From: Marthasterias glacialis
Taxonomy: Eukaryota > Echinodermata > Asteroidea > Forcipulatida > Asteriidae
NCBI GenBank assembly: GCA_911728455.2
Contig: CAJVRT020000001.1
Span: 124,001 to 188,000 of the forward strand
Length of the DNA: 64,000 nucleotides
Direction of reading: 5' to 3'
The notes below the pieces were generated by a model. That model saw nothing but the letters and a program-made list of their open reading frames with translations. It did no database searches and had not been told where the DNA came from. Of this stretch, positions 20,270 through 30,674 are shown piece by piece; the first letter of the stretch is position 1; each line of letters starts with the position of its first letter. The position numbers and the translations under genes are program-made.

Positions 20270-22843
20270 CTCAATCATATTAAAGTAAAACAAACGAAAA
20301 ATAAAAAGGAGAGCAAGAGTATATCAGCGATAAAAAAAAAATACTATGAATACTAAATGCAAATCTGAAAACATCAGAATGATTAAATGTTTAACACACA
20401 AGTAAAAAATCTACTTCTGATCTGTTCTTTTGTCTCCAGAACTGTTGTGTTCTTTTGTCCCTAGAACTAAGTGGCAGATATGCCTGAATGGATTTCTAAA
20501 ACTGGGTACTCTACAGCTGTTTGAAACTACAACTAAATTAATCCAATTTATGGACACCTGGGAAAAATACCCAAACAATCCAAATCAGAAATCAAAATAA
20601 ACTACAGGGCTTAAGAGCCACAATGTTCAAAGTCAATTGGAATAAGCTAGAGTAACTTACAGAGCATCTTTTATTGGCTGTGTGCAGTATTGATCTATCT
20701 GGATGAAGTACAAACTGCTGGTGTGATCTATGCTATCGTAGCTTTGATTTTGTGAGAGTCCGTGAACAAACGTATATCTCAGTTCCGAGGTAGTGAATGT
20801 CCTTTGGCCGAACCGTTACGTTTTAAGTCCACCAGAAGAAAAAAATTCTTCACAAAAATGTTAGTCCAAGGTTGATGATGATGGTGGAAATGTTCAATAG
20901 TTCTGCCAGGGGATGGATGAAGAAGACAAAAATCAGCTGATGGGGGCTCGAAGGTCGTTCTTGGCACTGGATCGAGGGTCAGTCACATGTCACCCATCAT
21001 GTTTGTCAGTCTGGGAACTAGGCAGTCCAAACAAGCCCAGCATTAGGTGGATGCTACTGGACAATCAGGAGCTCAGTAAAGGCTTCAGGCCCAGGTCACT
21101 GTTGCATTAAACAGGAGTGGAACTTCTTGGTGAGATCTAGCACTCTCTTGCAATTTTCTGGACCTCAATCATATTAAAGTAAAACAAACAAAAAATAAAA
21201 AGGAGAGCAAAAGTTTATCACAATACAAAAAAGTACTATGAATACTTAATGCAAATCGGAACACATCGGAACGATTAAATGTTTAACACACAAGAAAAAA
21301 ATCGACTTCTAATCTGTTCTTTTGTCTCCAGAACTGTCATGTTCTTTTGTCCCTAGAACTGAGTGGCAGATATGCCTGAATGGATTTCTAAAACTGGGTA
21401 CTCTACAGCTGTTTGAAACTACAACTAAATTAATCCAATTTATGGACACCTGGGAAAAATACCCAAACAATCCAAATCAGAAATCAAAATAAACTACAGG
21501 GCTTAAGAGCCACAATGTTCAAAGTCAATTGGAATAAGCTAGAGTAACTTACAGAGCATCTTTTATTGGCTGTGTGCAGTATTGATCTATCTGGATGAAG
21601 TACAAACTGCTGGTGTGATCTATGCTATCAGAGCTTTGATTTTGTGAGAGTCCGTGAACAAACGTATATCTCAGTTCCGAGGTAGTGAATGTCCTTTGGC
21701 CAAACCGTTTTGTTTTAAGTCCACCAGAAGAAAAAAATTCTTCACAAAAATGTTAGTCCAAGGTTGATAATGATGGTGGAAATGTTCAATAGTTCTGCCA
21801 GGGGATGGATGAAGAAGACAAAAATCAGCTGATGGGGGCTCGAAGGTCGTTCTTGGCACTGGATCGAGGGTCAGTCACATGTCACCCATCATGTTTGTCA
21901 GTCTGGGAACTAGGCAGTCCAAACAAGCCCAGCATTAGGTGGATGCTACTGGACAATCAGGAGCTCAGTAAAGGCTTCAGGCCCAGGTCACTGTTGCAAT
22001 AAACAGGAGTGGAACTTCTTGGTGAGATCTAGCACTCTCTTGCAATTTTCTGGACCTCAATCATATTAAAGTAAAACAAACGAAAAATAAAAAGGAGAGC
22101 AAAAGTTTATCACAATACAAAAAAGTACTATGAATACTAAATGCAAATCGGAACACATCGGAACGATTAAATGTTTAACACACAAGAAAAAAATCGACTT
22201 CTAATCTGTTCTTTTGTCTCCAGAACTGTCGTGTTCCTTTGTCCCTAGAACTGAGTGGCAGATATGCCTGAATGGATTTCTAAAACTGGGTACTCTACAG
22301 CTGTTTGAAACTACAACTAAATTAATCCAATTTTCGGACACCTGGGAAAAATACCCAAACAATCCAAATCAGAAATCAAAATAAACTACAGGGCTTAAGA
22401 GCCACAAGTGTTCAAAGTCAGTTGGAATAAGCTAGAGTAACTTACAGAGCATCTTTTATTGGCTGTGTGCAGTATTGATCTATCTGGATGAAGTACAAAC
22501 TGCTGGTGTGATCTATGCTATCGTAGCTTTGATTTTGTGAGAGTCCGTGAACAAACGTATATCTCAGTTCCGAGGTAGTGAATGTCCTTTGGCCGAACCG
22601 TTACGTTTTAAGTCCACCAGAAGAAAAAAATTCTTCACAAAAATGTTAGTCCAAGGTTGATGATGATGGTGGAAATGTTCAATAGTTCTGCCAGGGGATG
22701 GATGAAGAAGACAAAAATCAGCTGATGGGGGCTCGAAGGTCGTTCTTGGCACTGGATCGAGGGTCAGTCACAAGTCACCCATCATGTTTGTCAGTCTGGG
22801 AACTAGGCGGTCCAAACAAGCCCGGCATTAGGTGGATGCTACT
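20270..22843. repeat. Three near-identical ~893-bp tandem units
   Basis: Units start at about 20,270, 21,165 and 22,058 with TCAATCATATTAAAGTAAAAC. Equivalent points are 892 and 893 bp apart; the third unit stops short at about 22,843. Differences are a few scattered substitutions, so the amplification is recent. Each unit contains the same ~62-codon minus-strand frame and ~65-codon plus-strand frame; neither has a recognisable domain. A smaller internal repeat is GTTCTTTTGTCTCCAGAACT followed by a second version. The array begins just upstream (in minus orientation) of the gag remnant, so it may derive from its 5' region. Confidence 0.95.
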
Positions 22844-23475
22844 GCAGGTTCATTTTCTTCCAATCTATTGGGTGAAGACAGCAAACAGTAACTCATCACA
22901 TATATGTTACAACTCCTGCACAGTGTAACTTGAGACAAAAAGTTTGGAATCATCTCATCAGATAAAAAAAGAGAAAAACGTAAACAGAAGTTTTCATGAT
23001 TTACTTGTTTAGTTTTTTCCCCCAATGTTTTCTGAAAAGTTCCTAACCAGCAACTAAACATGCATTGTAACTGTAGTTTAAAACATTATTGTAAAAGTGT
23101 GGTTAATGAAAAAAGAATATATTCTCAATTGAAAATAAAGATGGTACACATTGACATCATACCTTCTAATCTGAAGCTGCTTGCAAATCTTGGAACACTT
23201 CACTGATGCTATTCACTAATTTCAACAGGGCATTATCCTCCTGAAAGAAACTGAAAAACATTCTCCAACAAATAGTTATTTGTTTTGTTGATTGGGGTTG
23301 CCATTCACACAATACTGATATAGCAGTAATTGTGAAAAACTGTAGTCTCCTTTCACACTGCTTGTTACAGATAAATTAAATTATGGTCAAGGTTGAATCA
23401 ATCTGTGTGTATTCTGACTGAGAGGTTCACAATTAAATATAATTGGCGGTATGCTTCCTCCGAACCATTCTCATC
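22844..23475. other. Unique non-coding stretch
   Basis: No domain-bearing frame, RNA gene or clear repeat is visible between the tandem units and the Penelope arm. Confidence 0.5.
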
Positions 23476-24600
23476 CCTCAGCCTCAAGTCCGCTAAGTGG
23501 CTCTAACTTGAGGAAGAAAGAGACAAAGATCAAGTTAATAATCAATGACAGGATAACTGTTAATCTACATGTGGTGTCAGAAGTGAAACAATTGTAATGT
23601 TAATTGTACAAAAGGAGAAAGAACTGAATCTAGATGGCACAAAAAAAACTCAGTACGACAGGCGCAAGTCAACATGATGGGGCAACTGGGATTGTTAGGT
23701 TTGTGGATCTTGAGGACAAGGTACAAACGAGCAGTATAGGGTGCAGAAACTTTGAGTTTCTTAGCATTGCTAGGCAGTGAACCATGTCTTATAAACTTAT
23801 TCCTAGTTTTGGTGACTTCTTTCTGGTGCTCAGATGTAAAATCATTATGTGCTTCTCTGTAAGACATTCCACCAGACAATTGACACTCAGCTTCTTTGAT
23901 GTAAAGATCACATCACCAAACCACGGTAGCTCCACCTCTGTCCGCTCTCTTAATGACAAAAGAAGGGTTCCCACGAAGTGACTGGAGTGCACTGCAATTA
24001 TTCTTGATGATATCACAGAAAGCAAGCTAACTGAAATCAAGATGGTTAATCTCTTGTTGGGAACTGTCGAAAACAAAGTCCAACGTTCTGTTAAGTTCAG
24101 GATTAGGGCACCAACTAGACTTCTTTGGGCAAAACTTGTCAAATCAATCAACAGGTAGAAAATCAGCTGGCTGAGTCGAAACGTCACAATGAGACATTGG
24201 TGAGTAAGTAGTGATATGTGGCTTGGAATCAACAGACTGATGAACAGGCGAGGATATAGAGCTCTGAGTGTGTAGATCATCCTTGTAGTAGAAATTGTTT
24301 GAAGCATAACTGACGGAAGAATTCATCAACATCTCTATTCATTGAAAACTCATCCACACACCAAATATTAGGCACAACATTAAGGCCAAATTGATGAAAA
24401 TCACACTCTGCTTCTAAAAGTGGAAGATTGAGTGGTATAGTCATGACCATATTCTTGGGGCGGGGCTGATGTGAAGAGCAAAGTACTGTTGGATGCTGGT
24501 TGACTACCGAAGATGAATGTTTTAAGGAGCACAGCTTAGAATCCTTAGAATGCTTTCAACCTTGAATCAGTTCCACACTAAGCGAGCAAATGATTCCAAA
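23476..24600 (-). pseudogene. Penelope-like reverse transcriptase, N-terminal part (left arm)
   Basis: The minus strand gives the conserved upstream block of Penelope-like RTs: DKFCPKKSSW, then ALQSLRGNPSFVIKRADRGG before ATVVW, then LYIKEAE, then FTSEHQKEVTKTRNKFIRHG, then LYLVLKIHKPNNPSCPIM. Penelope-like elements use a telomerase-related RT. The Asp of the usual VIKPADKGGA motif is present. Sequence decays before the catalytic YxDD region, which is not seen. Stops and frameshifts are scattered through it. Confidence 0.85.
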
Positions 24601-25029
24601 CAGTTAATTGGCCAACCAAGTTATAAAATGCAGTACACAAATAATGTATCTTATGAACAAGTTGAACAGTTCTCTTGCAATGGGACTGAAGAGTTCACCA
24701 AAAAAGATGACGGGATGAAGCACGGACGACACTGCAAACCTCACAAGAGTACAGATGACTACCCGGCAACAGATTGGAAGAGTGGAACTTAAGTTCAAAT
24801 CCTCTAGGTATACGTCCAGTCCATCAGCAGGTGATGAGGAATCTCCAATGACTGCAAAATCTTGTTTTCATGAAATTAGCTTAGGCGAGGGCAAGGCCAG
24901 CTTGACACATGACGAGCTTATGTAGAATTCTATTGCTGGAGAGTAAATGGCGTCATAGTTGTAAAGTGGCTACCAAGTTAGCTATGACGGAGAAAGTTTG
25001 CAGAACAATTAAGGGTCAGGAAGATGTAA
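24600..25029 (-). pseudogene. Penelope-like 5' region of left arm
   Basis: This region is the reverse complement of about 27,216-27,450 in the right arm (shared phrases GATTCCTCATCACCTGCTGA, TTTGCAGTCATTGGAG). It would be the leader or N-terminal extension of the RT reading frame. No domain is recognised. The part from 24,905 on has no right-arm counterpart. Confidence 0.6.
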
Positions 25030-25340
25030 AGTAAATCCGTTCGTAGCACTGACAAATTTGCCTTAGTTTGGGAAACATCCACCATTTTTTTGCTGAAACT
25101 TTAAGGGTCAAAAACCAAAATGCTTTGAGTACCCCCCACTCAAAACATTTTGAGTTTTTGACCAAAATGTTAAAGTCATTTTTGCTCTACCAAGTCAAGA
25201 GGGCAAATCCCCTGGTACCAGCACTCTAATTTGCAAGCCTGGATCTGCCTTAGTTTGGGAAATATCCACCATTTTTTTGCTGAAACTTTTAGGGTCAAAA
25301 AACAAAATGCTTTGAGTACCCCCAACTCAAAACATTTTGA
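25030..25340 (-). repeat. Two satellite monomers in reverse orientation
   Basis: GGTACCAGCACTCTAATTTG, GCTCTACCAAGTCAAGAGGG and CAAATTTGCCTTAGTTTGGG are reverse complements of the satellite core. Two monomers lie directly after the 3' end of the left-arm Penelope endonuclease. They show that the satellite family is dispersed as well as arrayed. Confidence 0.85.
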
Positions 25341-25344
25341 GTCT

Positions 25345-26072
25345 TTGACCCCCAAAATATCTGCATTCAAGCCACCCGGATTCAGTGTTTCCAACTTGTG
25401 TACGATGCACTGTTCCATGTTCTGGCCCTGTGTAGTAGATGAATTCAGTTTCAAGACACACAGGCACATGTTCATGCACGTGTGCGTCAGGCCAGAAAAA
25501 TGACATGCTACATGATGTCCCAGGATGTTTAGCCATACACTTCTGAGGTGCTCAGTGAAGCGGTCAGCCAGTCAACCCATCATCTTACCAATGTGGTGGA
25601 CACCCCATTGCTTGTAGGATATACAATACACCAGGTTGGCAGAACACAGGAGAATTGTCCTGCGGACGTGAAACCTTCTTTGGGGCCGTCAAGTATGGAG
25701 GGACTGTGGATATGCCTGCACGTGTTGAAACAGGGACGATTGCAGGCAAACATGCCTAGGACAGTGGTATCATTGGAGACTATTTGTGGAAGGGTGGAGG
25801 GAACAAAGTTTTGTCCGATTGATTGGGCGGAACGGAAAGCACACAAGGGTGTAGAAGTCATATTAAATATGAAGTTCATCAATGGATCTGTCTGCAGCGT
25901 GTGATAGTCTTTCTGAACAATGGCACAAACTCTCAGATTGAATGGGTGGTAAGTAAGAACTAAGGGGATGGGGTTCTAATTTTGTATCAAAGATGGGACT
26001 AGGGCTTCCTCAAGGCTCAACGCAGATATTCGACTAAGTGCAGCTGACAGAACATCCGCAGGGTAACCTTTG
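25345..26072 (-). pseudogene. Penelope-like GIY-YIG endonuclease domain (left arm)
   Basis: On the minus strand the typical region between RT and endonuclease is present: FNLRVCAIVQKDYHTLQTDP, FACNRPCFNTCRHI, then SAGQFSC. After frame slips come ADRF-EHLRSV-like sequence, HHVACHFSG, VLKLNSS and finally IVHKLETLNPGGLNADI, the standard C-terminus of Penelope endonucleases. GIY-YIG nucleases nick target DNA for priming. The GIY/YIG core is broken: tyrosines are replaced and a stop interrupts it. This left-arm copy retains the C-terminus that the right arm lacks. Confidence 0.85.
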
Positions 26073-26079
26073 TGTCGGG

Positions 26080-26610
26080 AAAAAATTAGTCACATCCAAA
26101 TCCTGCTACGTAAAATCCTCATCATCCCTACAAATGACTTCAAAAAATCTGTAGCGATGATGAGGATTTTACGTACCAATCTTAGAATGGGACTAATTTT
26201 GTCCGAGACAGACAGAAGAAATTAGTCACATCCGAAGCCTGTTACGTAAAATCCTCATCATCGCTACAAATGGCTTCGACAAATTTGTAGAGATGATGAG
26301 GATTTTACCTAGCAGGCTTCAGATGTGACTTATTTCTTCAGTCTGTCTCAGAAGAAATTAGTCACAATCGAATCTGCTACGTAAAATCCTCATCATCACT
26401 ACAAATTTGTCGAAGTCATTTGTAGCGATGATGAGAATTTTAGGAAGCAGGCTATGAATGTGACTAATTTCTTCAGTCTGTTTAGGAAGAAATTAGTCAC
26501 ATTCAAAACCTGATACATTAAATCCTCATCATCGCTACAGATTTGTCGAAGTCATTTGTAGCAATGATGAGGATTTTTTGAAGCAGGCTTTGGATGTGAC
26601 TAATTTCTTC
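26080..26610. repeat. Four tandem ~125-bp hairpins at the centre of the inverted repeat
   Basis: Hairpins lie at about 26,080-26,204, 26,215-26,339, 26,351-26,474 and 26,486-26,610, a period of ~135 bp. Each stem runs GAAATTAGTCACATCC, CTACGTAAAATCCTCATCAT, CGCTACAAATG, then folds back through the complementary series to GTGACTAATTTCTTC. Spacers are short (AGTCTGTCTCA-like). The outermost bases join CGACACAAAGGTTACC on one side and its complement on the other, continuous with the Penelope arms. Confidence 0.9.
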
Positions 26611-26611
26611 C

Positions 26612-27215
26612 GACACAAAGGTTACCATGCGGATGTTCTATCAGCTGCACTTAGTTGAATGTCTGCGTTGAGCCTTGAGGAGGCCCTAGTCCCATCTTTG
26701 AGACAAAATCAGAACCCCATCCCCTTAGTTATTACTTACCACCAATTCAATCTGAGAGTTTGTGCCATTGTCCAGAAACACTATCACACGCTGCAGACAG
26801 ATCCATTGATGAACTTCATATTTAATATGACTTCTACACCCTTGTGTGCTTTCCGTTCCGCCCAATCCATCGGACAAAACTTTGTTCCCTCCACCCTTCC
26901 ACAAATAGTCTCCAATGATACCACTGTCCTAGGCATGTTTGCCTGCAATCGTCCCTGTTTCAACACGTGCAGGCATATCCACAGTCCCTCCATACTTGAC
27001 GGCCCCAAAGAAGGTTTCACGTCTGCAGGACAACTCTCCTGTATTCTGCCAACCTGGTGTATTGTATATCTTGCAAGCAATGCGGTGTCCACCACATTGG
27101 TGAGATGATGGGTTGACTGGCTGACCGCTTCACTGAGCACCTCAGAAGTGTATGGCTAAACATCCCGGGACATCATGTAGCATGTCATTTTTCTGGCCTG
27201 AGCCGGTCATGGGTA
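26612..27215 (+). pseudogene. Penelope-like GIY-YIG endonuclease domain (right arm)
   Basis: Mirror of the left arm. The longest frame (26,659-27,108) contains PLVITYHQFNLRVCAIVQKH, HTLQTDPLMN, MFACNRPCFNTCRHI and SAGQLSC. Beyond a frameshift come HHIGEM (degenerate YIGET), LADRFTEHLRSV and HHVACHFSG. The C-terminal LETLNPGGLN block of the left arm is missing, so this copy is truncated before joining RT-type sequence. Confidence 0.85.
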
Positions 27216-28520
27216 CTTCCCTTGCCCTCGCCACAGCTAATATCACAACAACAAAATTTTGCAGTCATTGGAGATTCCTCATCACCTGCTGACGGACTGG
27301 ATGTACACCTAAAAGGATTTGAACTTAAGTTCCACTCGTACAGTCTGTTGTCGGGTAGTCATCTGTACTCTTGTGAAGTTTGCAGTGTAGTCTGTGCTTT
27401 ATTCAGTCGTCTTATTTGCTGTACTCTTCAGGCCCATCACAAGAGTACTACATTCTATAACCTTGTTGACCATTCAACTGTTTATGACATCAGAGGAATC
27501 ATTCACTCCCTTAATGCGAACTGTTTCAAGGTTGAAAGCATTCTAAGGATTCTAAGCTGTGCTCCTTCAGACGTTCATCTCCGTTAGTCAACCAGTGTCC
27601 GCTGGTACTTAGCTCATCACATCAGCCCCCAAAGAAGATGGTTTTGACTAAGCCTTGTATCATCCACTTTCTGAGTGTGATGTTCCTCGACTTGACCTAA
27701 ATCTTGTGCCTACTATTTGTTGTGTGGATGAGTTTTCACTGAATAGAGATGTTGATGAATCCTTCCCTCGTTTACTCTTGAAACAATTCTTCCATAAGGC
27801 TGATTTACACACTCAGAGCTCTACATCCTCGCCTGTTTCTCAGTCTGTTGATTCACCTTTGTCTCATTCTGACCCGTTGATCCAGTTTCCATACTTTGCC
27901 CAAGGAAGTCTAGGTGGCTCCCTAATACTGAACTTAACAAAATGTTGGACTTTGTTATCTACAGTTGCCGACAAGAAGTTAACCATCTTGATGTCAACCA
28001 TCTTGAAGTCAGTAAGCCTGCTTTCTTTTAATATCACCATGGATAATTGCAATGGACTCCAGTCCCTTCGTAAGAACCCTTTTGTTGTCAATAAAGCTGA
28101 ACGTTGTCTGATGGGACATCTTACAGAAAAGTAGATCATGATCTTACATCGGAGTACCAGAAAGAAGTCACCCAAACAGAGAATAAGTTTATAAGACATG
28201 GTTCACTACCTCGCAATGCTAAGAATCTCATTGTTTCTGCACTGCGTACTGCTCGTTTCTACCTCCTCCCCAAGTCCACAAGATCCACAAACCTAACAAT
28301 CCCAGTTGCCTCATCACATTGACTTCTGCCTGTCCTACTGAGCTTGTTGTGTGCTATTTTGATTCAGTTCTGTCTATTGTCCAACCGTTACCCTCCTACA
28401 TCAAAGATACTTCAGAGTTGATGTACTTCCTCCAAAACAATTCTCGTCCTTCAGCCTTTGTCCACTTAGTAACTCTGAATTGAGGAAGAGACATGGATCA
28501 AGGTATTCATTATAGACAGG
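27216..28520 (+). pseudogene. Penelope-like reverse transcriptase, N-terminal part (right arm)
   Basis: The plus strand carries the same RT blocks as the left arm in several frames: LQSLRKNPFVV, VDHDLTSEYQKEVTQTENKF, IRHGSLPRNAKNLIVSALRT, ARFYLLPK, then after a frameshift PTELVVCYFDSVL, PSYIKDTSELMYFLQNN and RPSAFVHLVTLN. Identity to the left arm is clear but imperfect, so the arms are not recently copied. RT sequence ends before the catalytic motif here too. Confidence 0.85.
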
Positions 28521-28764
28521 ATAACAAATTATGTCCACCACACAACATTCGACTACAACATTTATAACTTAACCATGATCCGGCGCCGATGTCTCCTGTG
28601 CTAGCATCCTTCTCGACTTGCTTCGCTGGCTAAAGAATCATCTCATCGGGGCTGTTCTCTTGTCTGCATAGAAACAACAAAACATACAGTAATTTAATTT
28701 CAAGATATTCCAGGATAGTAATTAAATCCACTCCTTTTTAAACGAATAGAAGATAACCCCTTAC

Positions 28765-28827
28765 CGATCTTGAAAAGTTCACCATTATCACCACTGATAC
28801 CTTCATCACACTGCATCAATGGGTTAC
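28765..28827 (-). CDS. Small exon in tandem unit (unknown protein)
   Basis: 63-nt minus-strand segment between CTACAG and GTAAGG. With the phase left by the acidic exon upstream it reads GNPLMQCDEGISGDNGELFK without a stop. A diverged copy is at 30,176-30,238. No domain is recognised. Confidence 0.35.
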
Positions 28828-28999
28828 CTGTAGAGTAGGATAACGGAAGACAATGCAAAAACATTAACTTACATGTACACTAAACATCAATTACGTTCAT
28901 GGTTTTAAAGTGTTTGTCTTGATGAGTCATCCAAGTCATCTTTTTGTCGCATAATTTCACAAAACTTACTGTACTATGACATCTTAATTCTAAACTTAC

Positions 29000-29066
29000 C
29001 TCAGCATAGCTTTTCCTTTTCCTCTTTGACCTCTTCTACCTCTCCGTCTGTACTATCAGTGGGTGG
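29000..29066 (-). CDS. Acidic exon, unit copy A
   Basis: 67-nt segment on the minus strand with acceptor TTTTAG and donor GTAAGTTT. The open frame is PPTDSTDGEVEEVKEEKEKL, then Cys and a stop made by TGA, where the other copies have GGA or GAA. The peptide is acidic and low in complexity. Confidence 0.35.
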
Positions 29067-29453
29067 CTAAAACATGCAACTACCATGGTCCGGCCGTGAT
29101 GTCTTCAGTGCTAGCATTCCTTAAGATCTTCATGACTCGCTTCACTGGCTAAGCATCAAGTCATCGGGGCTGTTCTTTTGTCTGCGTATAAACGAGAAAC
29201 AATAATACATACAGTAATTAAAATTTAAGATATTCCAGGGTAGTAATTAAGACCACTCCTTTCTTATTCCCCTGTAGTGTAGGATAAATGGAAGACAATG
29301 CAAAAACATTAACTTACATGTACATAAACAACAATTACGTACATGGTTTTGAAGTTTTTGTCTTGATGAGTCATCCAAGTCATCTTTTTATCGCATAATT
29401 TCACAAAACTTACTGTACTATGACATCTTAATTCTAAACTTACCTTCGCATAG

Positions 29454-29520
29454 CTTTTCCTTTTCCTCTTTGACCTCTTCTACCTCTCCGTCTGAACTAT
29501 CAGTGGGTGGTTACAACATG
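29454..29520 (-). pseudogene. Acidic exon, unit copy B (acceptor lost)
   Basis: Same 67-nt segment and donor as copies A and C, with an open frame. The acceptor AG has become AA (TTGTAACC instead of TTGTAGCC), so normal splicing to this copy is not expected. Confidence 0.35.
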
Positions 29521-29888
29521 CAACTATCATGGTCTGGCCATAATGTCTTCTGTCCTAGCATTCCTTAAGATCTTCATGACTCGCTTCACTGGCTAAGCAT
29601 CAAGTCATCGGGGCTGTTCTTTTGTCTGCGTATAAACGAGAAACAATAATACATACAGTAATTAAAATTTAAGATATTCCAGGGTAGTAATTAAGACCAC
29701 TCCTGTCTTACTCCCCTGTAGTGTAGGATAAATGGAAGACAATGCAAAAACATTAACTTACATGTACACTAAACATCAATAACGTACATGGTTTTGAAGT
29801 TTTTGTCTTGATGAGTCATCCAAGTCATCTTTTTACTGAATAATTTCACAAAACTTACTGTACTATGACATCTTAATTCTAAACTTAC

Positions 29889-29955
29889 CTCCGCATAGCT
29901 TTTCCTTTTCCTCTTTGACCTCTTCTATCTCTCCGTCTGAACTATCAGTGGGTGG
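29889..29955 (-). CDS. Acidic exon, unit copy C
   Basis: 67-nt segment between TTGTAG and GTAAGTTT. The frame PPTDSSDGEIEEVKEEKEKL then CG is open and both splice sites are consensus. This is the best-preserved copy of the acidic exon. Confidence 0.4.
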
Positions 29956-30674
29956 CTACAACATGCAACTACCATGATCCGGCCGTGTTGTCTTCTGTGC
30001 TAGCATTCCTTAAGATCTTCATGACTCGCTTCACTGGCTAAGTATCAAGTCATCGGGGCTGCTCTTTTGTCTGCGTATAAACATGAAACAATAATATATA
30101 CAGTAATTAAACTTCAAGATATTCCAGGGTAGTAATTAAGACCACTCCTTTCCAAAAGAGGATAAGATCACCCCCTAACCGATCTCAAAAAATTCAACTT
30201 TATCATCGCTGATACCTTTATCACACTGCATCACTGGGTTACCTGTAAGGTAGGATAATGGAGGACAATGCAAAAACAATAAATTACATGTACATTGAAC
30301 AACAATAATGTACATGGTTTTTACGTTTTTGTCCTATTGAGTCATTCAAGTAATCTTTTCACTAAATAATTTCACAAATCTTACTGTGCTTACACATATT
30401 AATTTGAAACTTACCTCAACATAGTTTCCTTCTGTGTGTGTATCCTTAAAGATCTTCATTACTCAATTCACTGGTTGAGGAATCAAGTCACTGGGGCTGT
30501 TCTTTGGTCTGCGTATAAACGTGAAAAAATAATACATACAGTAATTTAACTTCAAAGATAGTTAAAGTTTTCAAATATAGTAATTAGGCATCATTAGTTT
30601 ACCTGTAGTGCAGGACGATGGAAGACAATGCAAAAACAAAAACTTACATAAACAGTGAAAATCAATAATGTATA

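Larger units (their letters stand above)
23476..28520. repeat. Giant inverted repeat of Penelope-like sequences, arms ~2-2.6 kb
   Basis: The left arm (about 23,476-26,072) is the reverse complement of the right arm (about 26,612-28,520), centred near 26,345. Matched landmarks include CGGATGTTCT beside GCTGCACTTAG at 26,030-26,060 and 26,630-26,650, the endonuclease segments, GACTGGATGTACACC versus its counterpart at 24,805-24,820, and reverse-transcriptase segments at the outer ends. The left arm carries about 570 extra bp at 24,905-25,480 (endonuclease C-terminus plus satellite) not present in the right arm. Confidence 0.85.

Noticed and set aside
25548-25904. 118-codon plus-strand frame and its mirror at 26,784-27,140
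   Set aside because: It is the antisense of the Penelope endonuclease region, whose minus (or plus, in the right arm) frame carries the recognisable motifs.
26080-26610. CRISPR-like regular spacing of four repeats
   Set aside because: The units are whole hairpins with trivial spacers and the genomic context is eukaryotic transposon DNA.
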